From an uncultured Flavobacteriaceae bacterium (GTDB lineage: Bacteria > Bacteroidota > Bacteroidia > Flavobacteriales > Flavobacteriaceae): DNA of 64,000 nt. Both the position numbers and the translations under genes were made by a program. The notes under the pieces are model-generated. The model did not search any database and was not told where the DNA came from. It saw nothing but the letters and a program-made list of their open reading frames with translations. This document shows positions 57,126 to 64,000 of this stretch, piece after piece (the first letter of the stretch is position 1; each line of letters begins with the position of its first letter). The stretch spans positions 248,001-312,000 of the forward strand of contig CALSPF010000003.1 of the NCBI GenBank assembly GCA_943788165.1. Direction: 5' to 3'.

Positions 57126-57736
57126 TATTTGACTTTTATAGAAAATAGTTCCTTTCCTTCTAGGGTTCCAACTAAGGTGTCGTTTATGGCGACTGGGCCC
57201 ACACCTGCTGGAGTTCCCGTAAAAAGTATATCACCTATTTTTAAGGTGAAAAATTGTGAAACATAGGCGATTAACTCATCTATCTTCCACAGCATGAGAC
57301 TGGACGATCCCGACTGAACAGTTTCACCATTCTTGGTTAAGCTGAAAGTCAAATCATCCACATGGGGTAAACTGTCTTTTGGAAGCCATTTCCCCACTAC
57401 AGCAGCTCCATCAAAACCCTTGGCTTTTTCCCAAGGCAAACCTTTGGCTTTTAGTTTAGCTTGAAGATCGCGCGCAGTGAAGTCGATTCCAAGACCTATT
57501 TGGTCGTAATATTTATGGGCAAACTTGGGCTGAATATGTTTCCCTATTCGATTTATTTTGACCAAAACTTCCACTTCATGATGAACATCTTGCGAAAATT
57601 CGGGTATAAAAAAAGGCTGCCCTTTGAGGAGTATGGAAGTGTCGGGTTTTAAAAACACAACTGGATCAGTAGGCTTTTCATTTTTCAACTCTTTAATGTG
57701 ATCGGTATAGTTTCGACCAATGCAAATAATTTTCAT
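57125..57736 (-). CDS. Fumarylacetoacetate hydrolase-family protein
   Basis: The 203-residue protein is the short FAH type: CIGRNYTDHIKEL at the start, PVVFLKPDTSIL, DVHHEVEVLVKI with the metal-binding Glu pair, GIDFTARDLQ, and GDILFTGTPAGVGPV at the end. Family members act as acylpyruvate hydrolases or oxaloacetate decarboxylases/tautomerases; the substrate here is open. It is directly adjacent to the exonuclease gene and shares one base with cinA. Confidence 0.92.
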   Translation of the reverse strand: MKIICIGRNYTDHIKELKNEKPTDPVVFLKPDTSILLKGQPFFIPEFSQDVHHEVEVLVKINRIGKHIQPKFAHKYYDQIGLGIDFTARDLQAKLKAKGLPWEKAKGFDGAAVVGKWLPKDSLPHVDDLTFSLTKNGETVQSGSSSLMLWKIDELIAYVSQFFTLKIGDILFTGTPAGVGPVAINDTLVGTLEGKELFSIKVK

Positions 57737-58510
57737 CTATTTTCCACTATTGAGTTTCTGCAATCTTAGGGCGGTTAGTATTTTCTTGGTGTAAAGGGGG
57801 AAATCCGCATTGACTAACCAGCCAAAATAACCCGGTTCTTTTTCAAGTATCTCGTCAACCGTTTTCCCTTTGTGCTTTCCAAAAGAGAAAGTGGGCACAT
57901 TATCTTTGTTATACACAATGAAACCAGCAACATCTACAGTGCGTTTATGGGAAGAGAACTCACTTAAAAAAGCGGTCGTATTTTCCAACTCTTCATAACG
58001 GTCAAGCTGTGCCAGTAGAACGTCGCAGGTTGCCTCTGTGTCGGCCATGGCCGAATGAGCATTGATCAATTCTTTATCACAGTAAAACTTGAGGGCAGCA
58101 CCAAGGGTTCTTTTCTCCATTTTATGGAAAATGGTTTGTACGTCGACCGTCTTGTGGCGGGTGAGATCAAAATCGACTTCAGCACGCATAAATTCTTCTG
58201 CCAGCAAGGGAATATCAAAACGATCAGAGTTAAAACCCGCAAGATCACAGTCTTTGATATAGGCATGAATTTCGCTGGCCAATTGTTTAAAAACCGGTGC
58301 ATTGACAACCTTATCATCGGTAATACCATGTACGTCTGAGGCGCCCTTAGGAATAGGCATACCTGGATTGACCAACCAGGTTTTTCCTTCTCGGTTTCCG
58401 TTAGGGAGTAGTTTGAGAATGGCAATTTCAACAATGCGATCTGAAACCACATTTACTCCAGTTGTTTCAAGATCAAAAAAGCAAAGTGATCGGTGAAGTT
58501 CTAGTCCCAT
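57737..58510 (-). CDS. 3'-5' exonuclease (DnaQ/DEDDh family)
   Basis: The 257-residue protein has the DEDDh exonuclease fold: CFFDLETTGVN with the first Asp and Glu, DLAGFNSDRFDIPLL with the second Asp, and HSAMADTEATCDVLLA with the last His and Asp. A C-terminal extension (about 190-257) reading FSFGKHKGKTVDEILEKEPG resembles a small domain found in exonuclease-type proteins of this phylum. It is not a fused polymerase III subunit, and its role in proofreading, repair or RNA processing is open. It lies 9 bases after the E2 gene. Confidence 0.9.
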   Translation of the reverse strand: MGLELHRSLCFFDLETTGVNVVSDRIVEIAILKLLPNGNREGKTWLVNPGMPIPKGASDVHGITDDKVVNAPVFKQLASEIHAYIKDCDLAGFNSDRFDIPLLAEEFMRAEVDFDLTRHKTVDVQTIFHKMEKRTLGAALKFYCDKELINAHSAMADTEATCDVLLAQLDRYEELENTTAFLSEFSSHKRTVDVAGFIVYNKDNVPTFSFGKHKGKTVDEILEKEPGYFGWLVNADFPLYTKKILTALRLQKLNSGK

Positions 58511-58519
58511 AGTTAGTAT

Positions 58520-59851
58520 TTAAAATGTTATTGATGTGTCCCATTGCTCAAGATAGTTGGCAACAGCTTTCACAAACTGACCTCCCATTGCACCGTTAAT
58601 GATACGATGATCATAACTGTGCGATAAAATCATTTTTCTTCGGATTCCAACAAAATCGCCATCAGCAGTTTCGATGACAGCTGGCATCTTACGAATAACC
58701 CCAAGGGCTATGATCCCGACTTGTGGCTGATTGATGATGGGTGTTCCTGTTATAGACCCAAAGTTACCAATATTGGTTACGGTATATGTTCCTCCTTGCA
58801 CTTCTTCGGGTTGCAATTGATTGAGGCGGGCACGATTGGACAAATCGTTTACCGCCTTGGCCAAACCGACCAAGTTTAAATGGTCTGCCTTCTTAATGAC
58901 CGGAACAATTAAGTTTCCATCGCCCAAGGCAGTGGCCATGCCAATATTGATGTTGCGTTTTTGTATTATTTGGTCTCCATTGACCGAACTATTCAACAAC
59001 GGAAATTCTTTCAATGCATGTATGATGGCTGAAATAAAAATGGGTGTAAAAGTTAACTTCTCCCCTTCTCTAGCCTGAAATTGTCCTTTCGTCTTCTCAC
59101 GCCAATCCCATAAATCTGTTACATCAGCTTCGACATAGGATTGAACATGTACAGAAGTATTCTTACTTTCTGTCATGTGATTGGAGATGAGTTTCCCCAT
59201 GCGGCTCATTTCGATAATTTGGTCTTCTCCAGATACGATTGGAGGAGGTGGCGACTTGGATGCTTGTTGAGCAGAAATAAGCACATCTTTATTTGTAGAT
59301 ATAGCCGTTTTATCTCTATCTTCTAAATAGGCAAAAATATCTTTTTTGGTTACCCGATTACTTTCTCCATTCCCTGGAATAGTTTCAAGCTCTTCTGCAG
59401 AAATACCTTCAGCTGCAGCAATATTTCGCACCAAAGGAGAGTAAAAACGTGTCGAATCTTGGTTTTTAGGTAACGGTAAATCCGTTGGTTCAGCCGGAGC
59501 AATGGGTGCCTCTACCATTTCAATGATTTCTTGAGGCAGCGGCGGCATTTCCTGCTCTTGCTCAGCGGTCACTTGCAGCGGAACAACTTCTTCAACTGTG
59601 TTTTCAATAGCGGCTGATTCAATAACGGCAATAACATCACCGACTTGAATAACATCGTTGACATTAAATCGCTTTTCAACAAGTGTACCTGCAACATCAG
59701 ACGGAACGTCAGAATCTACTTTGTCGGTGGCCACTTCCAAAACTGAATCATCAATTTCAATGGTGTCGCCAACTTCTTTTAACCAAGCGGTTAAAGTAGC
59801 TTCGGTTACACTCTCCCCCATTGAGGGTAGTTTAAGCATAAATTTTCCCAT
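58520..59851 (-). CDS. 2-oxo acid dehydrogenase E2 component (dihydrolipoyl acyltransferase)
   Basis: E2 moves the acyl group from E1 to CoA. The 443-residue protein has a lipoyl domain with lipoylated K44 (ATDKVDSD), an acidic Ala/Pro/Glu linker, a peripheral-subunit-binding domain (about 135-170, SPLVRNIAAAEGISAEEL), and the catalytic domain (about 215-443). The catalytic motif reads HRIING (H415, N419), where most E2s have HxxxDG with Asp. Domain order suggests a branched-chain or 2-oxoglutarate type rather than pyruvate. E1 and E3 genes are not next to it. A -7 element lies 26 bases upstream. Confidence 0.9.
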   Translation of the reverse strand: MGKFMLKLPSMGESVTEATLTAWLKEVGDTIEIDDSVLEVATDKVDSDVPSDVAGTLVEKRFNVNDVIQVGDVIAVIESAAIENTVEEVVPLQVTAEQEQEMPPLPQEIIEMVEAPIAPAEPTDLPLPKNQDSTRFYSPLVRNIAAAEGISAEELETIPGNGESNRVTKKDIFAYLEDRDKTAISTNKDVLISAQQASKSPPPPIVSGEDQIIEMSRMGKLISNHMTESKNTSVHVQSYVEADVTDLWDWREKTKGQFQAREGEKLTFTPIFISAIIHALKEFPLLNSSVNGDQIIQKRNINIGMATALGDGNLIVPVIKKADHLNLVGLAKAVNDLSNRARLNQLQPEEVQGGTYTVTNIGNFGSITGTPIINQPQVGIIALGVIRKMPAVIETADGDFVGIRRKMILSHSYDHRIINGAMGGQFVKAVANYLEQWDTSITF

Positions 59852-59876
59852 GTGACATCTACATTTTAAGGCGATA

Positions 59877-59884
59877 CAAAGGTA
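59877..59884 (-). promoter_or_regulatory. -7 promoter element for the E2-exonuclease-FAH-cinA unit
   Basis: TACCTTTG on the minus strand matches TAnnTTTG and leaves about 25 bases of leader before the E2 start. Confidence 0.55.
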
Positions 59885-59911
59885 CCAAAATTCTACTAGA
59901 CTTTGCCTTTC

Positions 59912-60526
59912 TTAGGAAAGAGAGTCCTCATAAGGCACACGCTTGAGTATACTTCTCCCTAAGGTTACCTCATCGGTGTATTCTAGCTCATCGCCCACGG
60001 GGATTCCCCGAGCTATTGTTGAAATTTTCACCTCAAAAGAGTGAATTTGTTTGTTGATATAAAAAATGGTTGTGTCGCCTTCCATGGTGGCACTCAAGGC
60101 AAAAATAACTTCTTTGACCGTACCCAGTTTAACTTTCTCTACCAACGAATTGATGGTTAAATCGTGGGGGCCAACTCCGTCTATTGGAGAAATCACACCA
60201 TTGAGGACATGGTATTTACCCTTGAATTGTCCTGTATTTTCAATGGCCATTACATCGCGGATATCTTCAACTACACACAATTGAGTGGCGTCTCGAGCAG
60301 GACTGGCACAAATTTCGCATAGTGCAACATCAGATAAGTTATGACACTGTTCGCAAAAAATAACTTCCGTCCGATAAGCGTCCAAGGCCTTGGTCATGGC
60401 GAGTGTTTGCTCTTTGGGCTGTTTCAATAAATGCAACACCATGCGCAATGCAGTACGCTTTCCAATACCGGGTAATTGCGCCATTTCATTTACGGCCTGT
60501 TCCAATAATTTTGAGGAGAATTCCAT
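59912..60526 (-). CDS. recR: Recombination mediator protein RecR
   Basis: RecR works with RecO and RecF to load RecA at gaps. The 204-residue protein has the N-terminal helix-hairpin-helix ([20 protein letters not shown]), a four-Cys zinc finger ([16 protein letters not shown]) and the Toprim domain with [15 protein letters not shown] and [12 protein letters not shown]. Length is normal. A -7 element ends 5 bases before the ATG. It is divergent from the symporter gene. Confidence 0.96.
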   Translation of the reverse strand: MEFSSKLLEQAVNEMAQLPGIGKRTALRMVLHLLKQPKEQTLAMTKALDAYRTEVIFCEQCHNLSDVALCEICASPARDATQLCVVEDIRDVMAIENTGQFKGKYHVLNGVISPIDGVGPHDLTINSLVEKVKLGTVKEVIFALSATMEGDTTIFYINKQIHSFEVKISTIARGIPVGDELEYTDEVTLGRSILKRVPYEDSLS

Positions 60527-60531
60527 GAGGT

Positions 60532-60539
60532 CAAATTTA
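60532..60539 (-). promoter_or_regulatory. -7 promoter element for recR
   Basis: TAAATTTG on the minus strand is followed by 5 bases and then the ATG, predicting a nearly leaderless mRNA. The symporter gene starts only 54 bases away on the other strand, with its own imperfect -7 element (TACCTTTA, 60566-60573). Confidence 0.6.
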
Positions 60540-60579
60540 CAAATTCTCGATTGATTTTTCTTTTATACCTTTATAAAAT

Positions 60580-62046
60580 ATGATTACACCTAGCTTTATT
60601 CTCGCCCTCATTATTGGCTACTTTTTGATCTTGATTGCTATCTCCTATTTCACAGGGAAAGAAGACACCAATGCAGGTTTTTTTACCGCCAATAGAAATG
60701 CACCTTGGTATGTGGTTGCTTTTGGTATGGTAGGCGCCTCGCTTTCTGGTGTGACCTTCATTTCGGTTCCTGGCTGGGTCGACAGTTCTCAGTTCAACTA
60801 TTTTCAAGTTGTCTTGGGCTATGGCGTGGGCTATTTTGTGGTGGCCTACGTGTTGCTTCCCATTTACTACACCAACAATGTAACCTCTATTTATGAATAT
60901 TTAGCCAAGCGATTGGGACGAAATAGCCATAAAGCTGGAGCCTTTTTTTTCTTTATTTCACGCGTCTTGGGTGCAGCATTTCGTTTGTTCTTGGTTGCCA
61001 TTGTTTTACAGCAATTTATTTTTGACGCCTGGAATGTACCTTTCGAGCTAACCGTTGTATTATCCATTACATTGATTTGGGTCTATACCCAAAAAGGTGG
61101 AATCAAAACCATACTATGGACCGACACCCTGCAAACAACCCTCATGATTGCAGCTGTATTTCTCTCCATTACCTATATCAACCAAGCCTTGGATTGGAGT
61201 TTTGTGGAGTTTATCCAATCATCAGAATTTGACCAATACAATACAGTCTTTGTTACAGACTCTCTGCTTGAACGTGGGTATTTTATCAAATCGTTCATTG
61301 GCGGAGCCTTTGTCACAATTTGTATGACAGGGCTAGATCAAGACATGATGCAAAAAAACTTGAGCTGTCGAAATTTAAAAGATGCGCAAAAAAACATGGT
61401 GGTTTTCAGCATTGTCTTGGTCATTGTCACCGGACTTTTCATGCTGTTGGGGGCATTACTTTACATCTATGCTAAAAAAGGAGGTATTGCCTTACCGATG
61501 ATGGACGGAAAGCCGAAAACAGATTTACTGTTTCCTGAAATTGCCTTGAATGGAAAACTTGGCCTTGGTGTTGCTATTACGTTTATTTTAGGTTTAATTG
61601 CTGCAGCCTACAGTAGTGCAGACAGTGCACTTACCTCCTTGACCACCTCTTTTTGTATCGATTTTTTATCGCTTAAAGAACATTCTACCGAGCAACAAAA
61701 AAAGATTCGCAAGCAAACCCATATCGGCATGAGCGTCCTATTGATTTTAGTGGTTATAGCTTTCAAACACATCTTGGATCGAAATGTAATTGATGGTCTT
61801 TTAACGGTTGCTGGCTATACTTATGGCCCCCTTTTGGGCTTGTTCTCTTTCGGGATTTTCACTTCCTATCAAATACACGATAAAAAAGTGTGGATTGTGG
61901 TTTTCACCTCGGTACTCCTTACTAGTGTTGTTGGAAGCATTGATGCGTCCTACCTCGGTGGATATCAAATTGGTTATGAATTACTTCCGCTAAACGGGTT
62001 GTTCACTTTCCTTGGCTTAGTATTGATTCGTCGCAAGGAGAACTAA
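60580..62046 (+). CDS. Sodium/solute symporter (SSS family)
   Basis: The 488-residue membrane protein has about 13 hydrophobic segments and the SSS-family pattern: [20 protein letters not shown] early on, then [15 protein letters not shown], and the sodium-site region [20 protein letters not shown]. It imports a small organic solute with Na+; which one is not evident (sugar, amino acid, sialic acid and others occur in this family). The last 30 bases overlap the end of the facing CoA-binding gene. Confidence 0.92.
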   Translation: MITPSFILALIIGYFLILIAISYFTGKEDTNAGFFTANRNAPWYVVAFGMVGASLSGVTFISVPGWVDSSQFNYFQVVLGYGVGYFVVAYVLLPIYYTNNVTSIYEYLAKRLGRNSHKAGAFFFFISRVLGAAFRLFLVAIVLQQFIFDAWNVPFELTVVLSITLIWVYTQKGGIKTILWTDTLQTTLMIAAVFLSITYINQALDWSFVEFIQSSEFDQYNTVFVTDSLLERGYFIKSFIGGAFVTICMTGLDQDMMQKNLSCRNLKDAQKNMVVFSIVLVIVTGLFMLLGALLYIYAKKGGIALPMMDGKPKTDLLFPEIALNGKLGLGVAITFILGLIAAAYSSADSALTSLTTSFCIDFLSLKEHSTEQQKKIRKQTHIGMSVLLILVVIAFKHILDRNVIDGLLTVAGYTYGPLLGLFSFGIFTSYQIHDKKVWIVVFTSVLLTSVVGSIDASYLGGYQIGYELLPLNGLFTFLGLVLIRRKEN

Positions 62047-62373
62047 AGTACACGCTCGCTCTGCTTGGATTCCAATGGCTTGCAATAGAGACTCAAAAGC
62101 TGGGTTTTCTGTACCCGGATTGAATAATACACGTCTTGGTCGTAAGGAAATCACATAGTCAAAATAGGCTTCTTGACGGGCTGGCCCAAGATACAGCGTA
62201 ACGGTATCTATACCTTCCCACGGTTGCTTTTCTGTTTCAATGGTATGACCCAAAACCTCTCCTGGGCGAAATCCCAAAGCAAGCAGTTCGTACTTATGTG
62301 CTGTTAATTTCTCGATGGCCTTGTAGGCATAACGTTCTGGATTGGTGGAGGCACCCAACACTAATGTTTTCAT
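62017..62373 (-). CDS. CoA-binding domain protein
   Basis: The 118-residue protein is a single Rossmann-type CoA-binding domain: [20 protein letters not shown] at the start, [20 protein letters not shown], and [16 protein letters not shown] at the end. This is the YccU-like stand-alone type. Its exact role is unknown. Its start lies 2 bases after the fabH stop, so it is made with fabH, and its end overlaps the symporter gene by 30 bases tail to tail. Confidence 0.88.
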   Translation of the reverse strand: MKTLVLGASTNPERYAYKAIEKLTAHKYELLALGFRPGEVLGHTIETEKQPWEGIDTVTLYLGPARQEAYFDYVISLRPRRVLFNPGTENPAFESLLQAIGIQAERACTLVLLATNQY

Positions 62374-62374
62374 C

Positions 62375-63382
62375 CTACCAATGCATTAATGTGCTTCCCC
62401 AGGTAAAGCCACTACCAAAAGCAGCCAAGACAACTTTGTCACCTTCTTTAATTTTACCTTCTTCCCACGCTTCTGTTAGCGCAATTGGAATGGAAGCTGC
62501 AGTAGTGTTACCATAGCGCATGATGTTGTTGTATACTTGATCGTCGCGCAATTGGAATTTCTTTTGAATAAATTGAGAGATCCTAAGATTGGCTTGATGC
62601 GGCACAAACATGTCGATATCGCTTGCTGCCCAGTTGTTCTTTTGTAAACCTTCATTGATTACTTCAGAAAAACGCACCACAGCGTGTTTGAATACAGTTT
62701 GTCCATTCATGTAGGGATAGTAGCTCTCGTCCGTTGGATCATTTTCGGCAATAATTTCAGGAACCCATCGCATGGTACTTGGCCCAATAAGGGAAAGTTC
62801 TTCGGCATGCTGACCTTCAGAATATAGGTGAGAAGATAAAATACCTTTGTTTGGATCTTCTTCTCGGGTCAGCACTGCTGCTCCTGCTCCATCGCCAAAG
62901 ATGACTGAAACACCGCGGCCACGTGTGGTAAAATCAAGTCCTCCGGAATGATTTTCAGCGCCAATGACCAACACATTTTTATACATCCCCGTCTTGATAA
63001 ATTGATCTGCGGTTGACAAACCATAAATAAAACCAGAACACTGCATACGAATATCCATGGCTGGACAGGCTGGTATGCCCAATAATTTTTGCACCAATAC
63101 TCCCGAACCAGGAAAATAATAATCTGGACTTAGGGTAGCAAACAGAATCATGTCAATATCCTCTGGCGCACGATTGGCACGTTCCAATGCAATTAAAGCG
63201 GCCTTGTTTCCCATGGTGGCTGGAGAATCTCCACTCCCTTTAACAATGTGACGTCTTTCTTTTATACCCGTTCTCTCGGTAATCCACTCGTCCGATGTGT
63301 CAATCAATTTAGAGAGGTCTTCGTTGGTTACTATATTATCAGGTAAGAATTTACCCATTCCGATTATTCGCGAATTGTACAT
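62375..63382 (-). CDS. fabH: 3-oxoacyl-ACP synthase III
   Basis: FabH starts fatty acid synthesis by condensing acyl-CoA with malonyl-ACP. The 335-residue protein has DTSDEWITERTGIKERR, the catalytic C115 in MQCSGFIYGL, FVPHQANLRI with the catalytic His, and MRYGNTTAASIP with the catalytic Asn. Length is normal. Other 3-oxoacyl-ACP synthase III paralogs occur in flavobacteria, so this may not be the only copy. The CoA-binding gene follows 1 base later. Confidence 0.92.
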   Translation of the reverse strand: MYNSRIIGMGKFLPDNIVTNEDLSKLIDTSDEWITERTGIKERRHIVKGSGDSPATMGNKAALIALERANRAPEDIDMILFATLSPDYYFPGSGVLVQKLLGIPACPAMDIRMQCSGFIYGLSTADQFIKTGMYKNVLVIGAENHSGGLDFTTRGRGVSVIFGDGAGAAVLTREEDPNKGILSSHLYSEGQHAEELSLIGPSTMRWVPEIIAENDPTDESYYPYMNGQTVFKHAVVRFSEVINEGLQKNNWAASDIDMFVPHQANLRISQFIQKKFQLRDDQVYNNIMRYGNTTAASIPIALTEAWEEGKIKEGDKVVLAAFGSGFTWGSTLMHW

Positions 63383-63433
63383 AAAATGTAGTTAGATTAT
63401 TTGGATGTGTGTAGCTAAAATAGGGAAAGAAAA

Positions 63434-64000
63434 TTAAATATAGCACTTGTAGTTATCCACAACAATTTCTGCCTTTAGATCGTGCATCAAATTATATAAT
63501 CCAAAGAAGGTTCTATTGATATAAAGAAAATGACGTGATCCTCTGTTTCCGTTTAACTTACGCAGGTATTCATCGTTGGCCAAACGGTCGCTGATCGATG
63601 CGATTTTACCCCAGAAGGTACTGTCGGAAAAATCAAAAGTTTCTCCGTGGAATGGAAAGGTGAAAATACTTAGCATGTCGTGAAAAAGCGCGACGATGTA
63701 TTTTTTTGCCTCAGGAGAATCGTCATCTCGTAGGATTTCTAATTCGGTAATTTTCTCCGTAAAAAATTCGATATCGTTAATTGCCTTCGCATTCGAAAGC
63801 TCGAAATAGGGCACATAAAATTCATCTGGAATTTCTTTAATACAACCAAAATCGATAGCTATCAACTCGGCTTTATCAGTGATCAAGAAATTTCCCGGAT
63901 GTGGGTCGGCGTGCACACTACGCAAAATATGCATTTGATACATATAGAAATCCCACAGTGTTTGTCCCAAACGATTGTTCTTTTCTTTGTCTGTATTGTT
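63434..64000 (-). CDS. ABC1/UbiB-family atypical kinase, C-terminal part (5' end outside the window)
   Basis: The frame stays open to the window edge at 64000, so about 189 C-terminal residues are present. It has the catalytic loop ADPHPGNFLI and the metal-binding AIDFGCIKEIPDEF, the strict marks of the ABC1/UbiB kinase-like family. The rest is the helical C-terminal part. Members support ubiquinone or other isoprenoid metabolism, though the biochemical step is not settled. A TTG at 63970 is not a true start, since the family needs about 250 more residues upstream. It lies 51 bases upstream of fabH on the same strand. Confidence 0.9.
   Translation of the reverse strand, partial: NNTDKEKNNRLGQTLWDFYMYQMHILRSVHADPHPGNFLITDKAELIAIDFGCIKEIPDEFYVPYFELSNAKAINDIEFFTEKITELEILRDDDSPEAKKYIVALFHDMLSIFTFPFHGETFDFSDSTFWGKIASISDRLANDEYLRKLNGNRGSRHFLYINRTFFGLYNLMHDLKAEIVVDNYKCYI

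Overview
This window is chromosomal DNA of a member of the Bacteroidota, most likely a Flavobacteriaceae. The gliding-motility lipoprotein GldI, the bacillithiol enzyme BshC, an OstA-like protein, DUF3810, DUF4295 and DUF5606 proteins and LVIVD-repeat lipoproteins all point that way. So do the promoters: at least 14 starts have a TAnnTTTG -7 element, and Shine-Dalgarno sequences are essentially absent. The DNA is moderately AT-rich and very dense in genes. I see no insertion sequence, prophage, CRISPR array, rRNA or tRNA gene.

Layout: (1) 1-3376: end of a DUF721 (DciA-like) gene against ndk, then nrnA-gldI and a cyclophilin-FKBP lipoprotein, closed by a hairpin terminator. (2) 3381-13549: a DUF3810 membrane protein, two amidohydrolase-family genes, a SpoU-type RNA methyltransferase, relA/spoT, a Fur-family regulator and purA. 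(3) 13506-22477: OstA-like protein, class III aminotransferase, TPR protein, two tandem DUF368 membrane proteins, aroE and a DUF349-repeat protein. (4) 22474-25871, minus strand: ruvX-def-DUF5606-mazG, followed by an M28 peptidase gene interrupted by three in-frame stop codons. (5) 25965-30308: dapD-tsaC-cca-ctaA and a pRiA4b ORF-3-like gene. (6) 30305-36846: a minus-strand gene of unknown function with kinase-like residues, uvrB, a carboxypeptidase-regulatory-like protein, hsp20 and sucC. (7) 37016-47944: lysA, then minus-strand mnmA, yidC, pyrG, a LysM/periplasmic-binding fusion, guaA and bshC. (8) 48035-51856: M14 metallopeptidase and LVIVD lipoprotein. (9) 51843-60526, minus strand: recR; E2 acyltransferase-exonuclease-FAH-cinA; rpmB-rpmG-DUF4295, a terminator, then ftsY-hydrolase-rimO. 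(10) 60580-64000: Na+/solute symporter, CoA-binding protein, fabH and the end of an ABC1/UbiB-type kinase.

Most genes are housekeeping: nucleotide synthesis (purA, guaA, pyrG, ndk), lysine/diaminopimelate and shikimate pathways (dapD, lysA, aroE), translation (def, rpmB, rpmG, cca, tsaC, mnmA, rimO), DNA repair (uvrB, recR, ruvX), stringent response, and envelope biogenesis (yidC, ftsY, OstA-like, DUF368). I found no clear new multi-gene system. The points most worth a second look are the M28 gene with three nonsense codons but no frameshift, the 356-residue unknown protein with a possible divergent kinase core, the repeated 4-bp palindromic stop overlaps at convergent gene ends, the many -7 promoters placed directly against start codons (predicted leaderless mRNAs), and an amidohydrolase locus in which two of three modules lack metal ligands.
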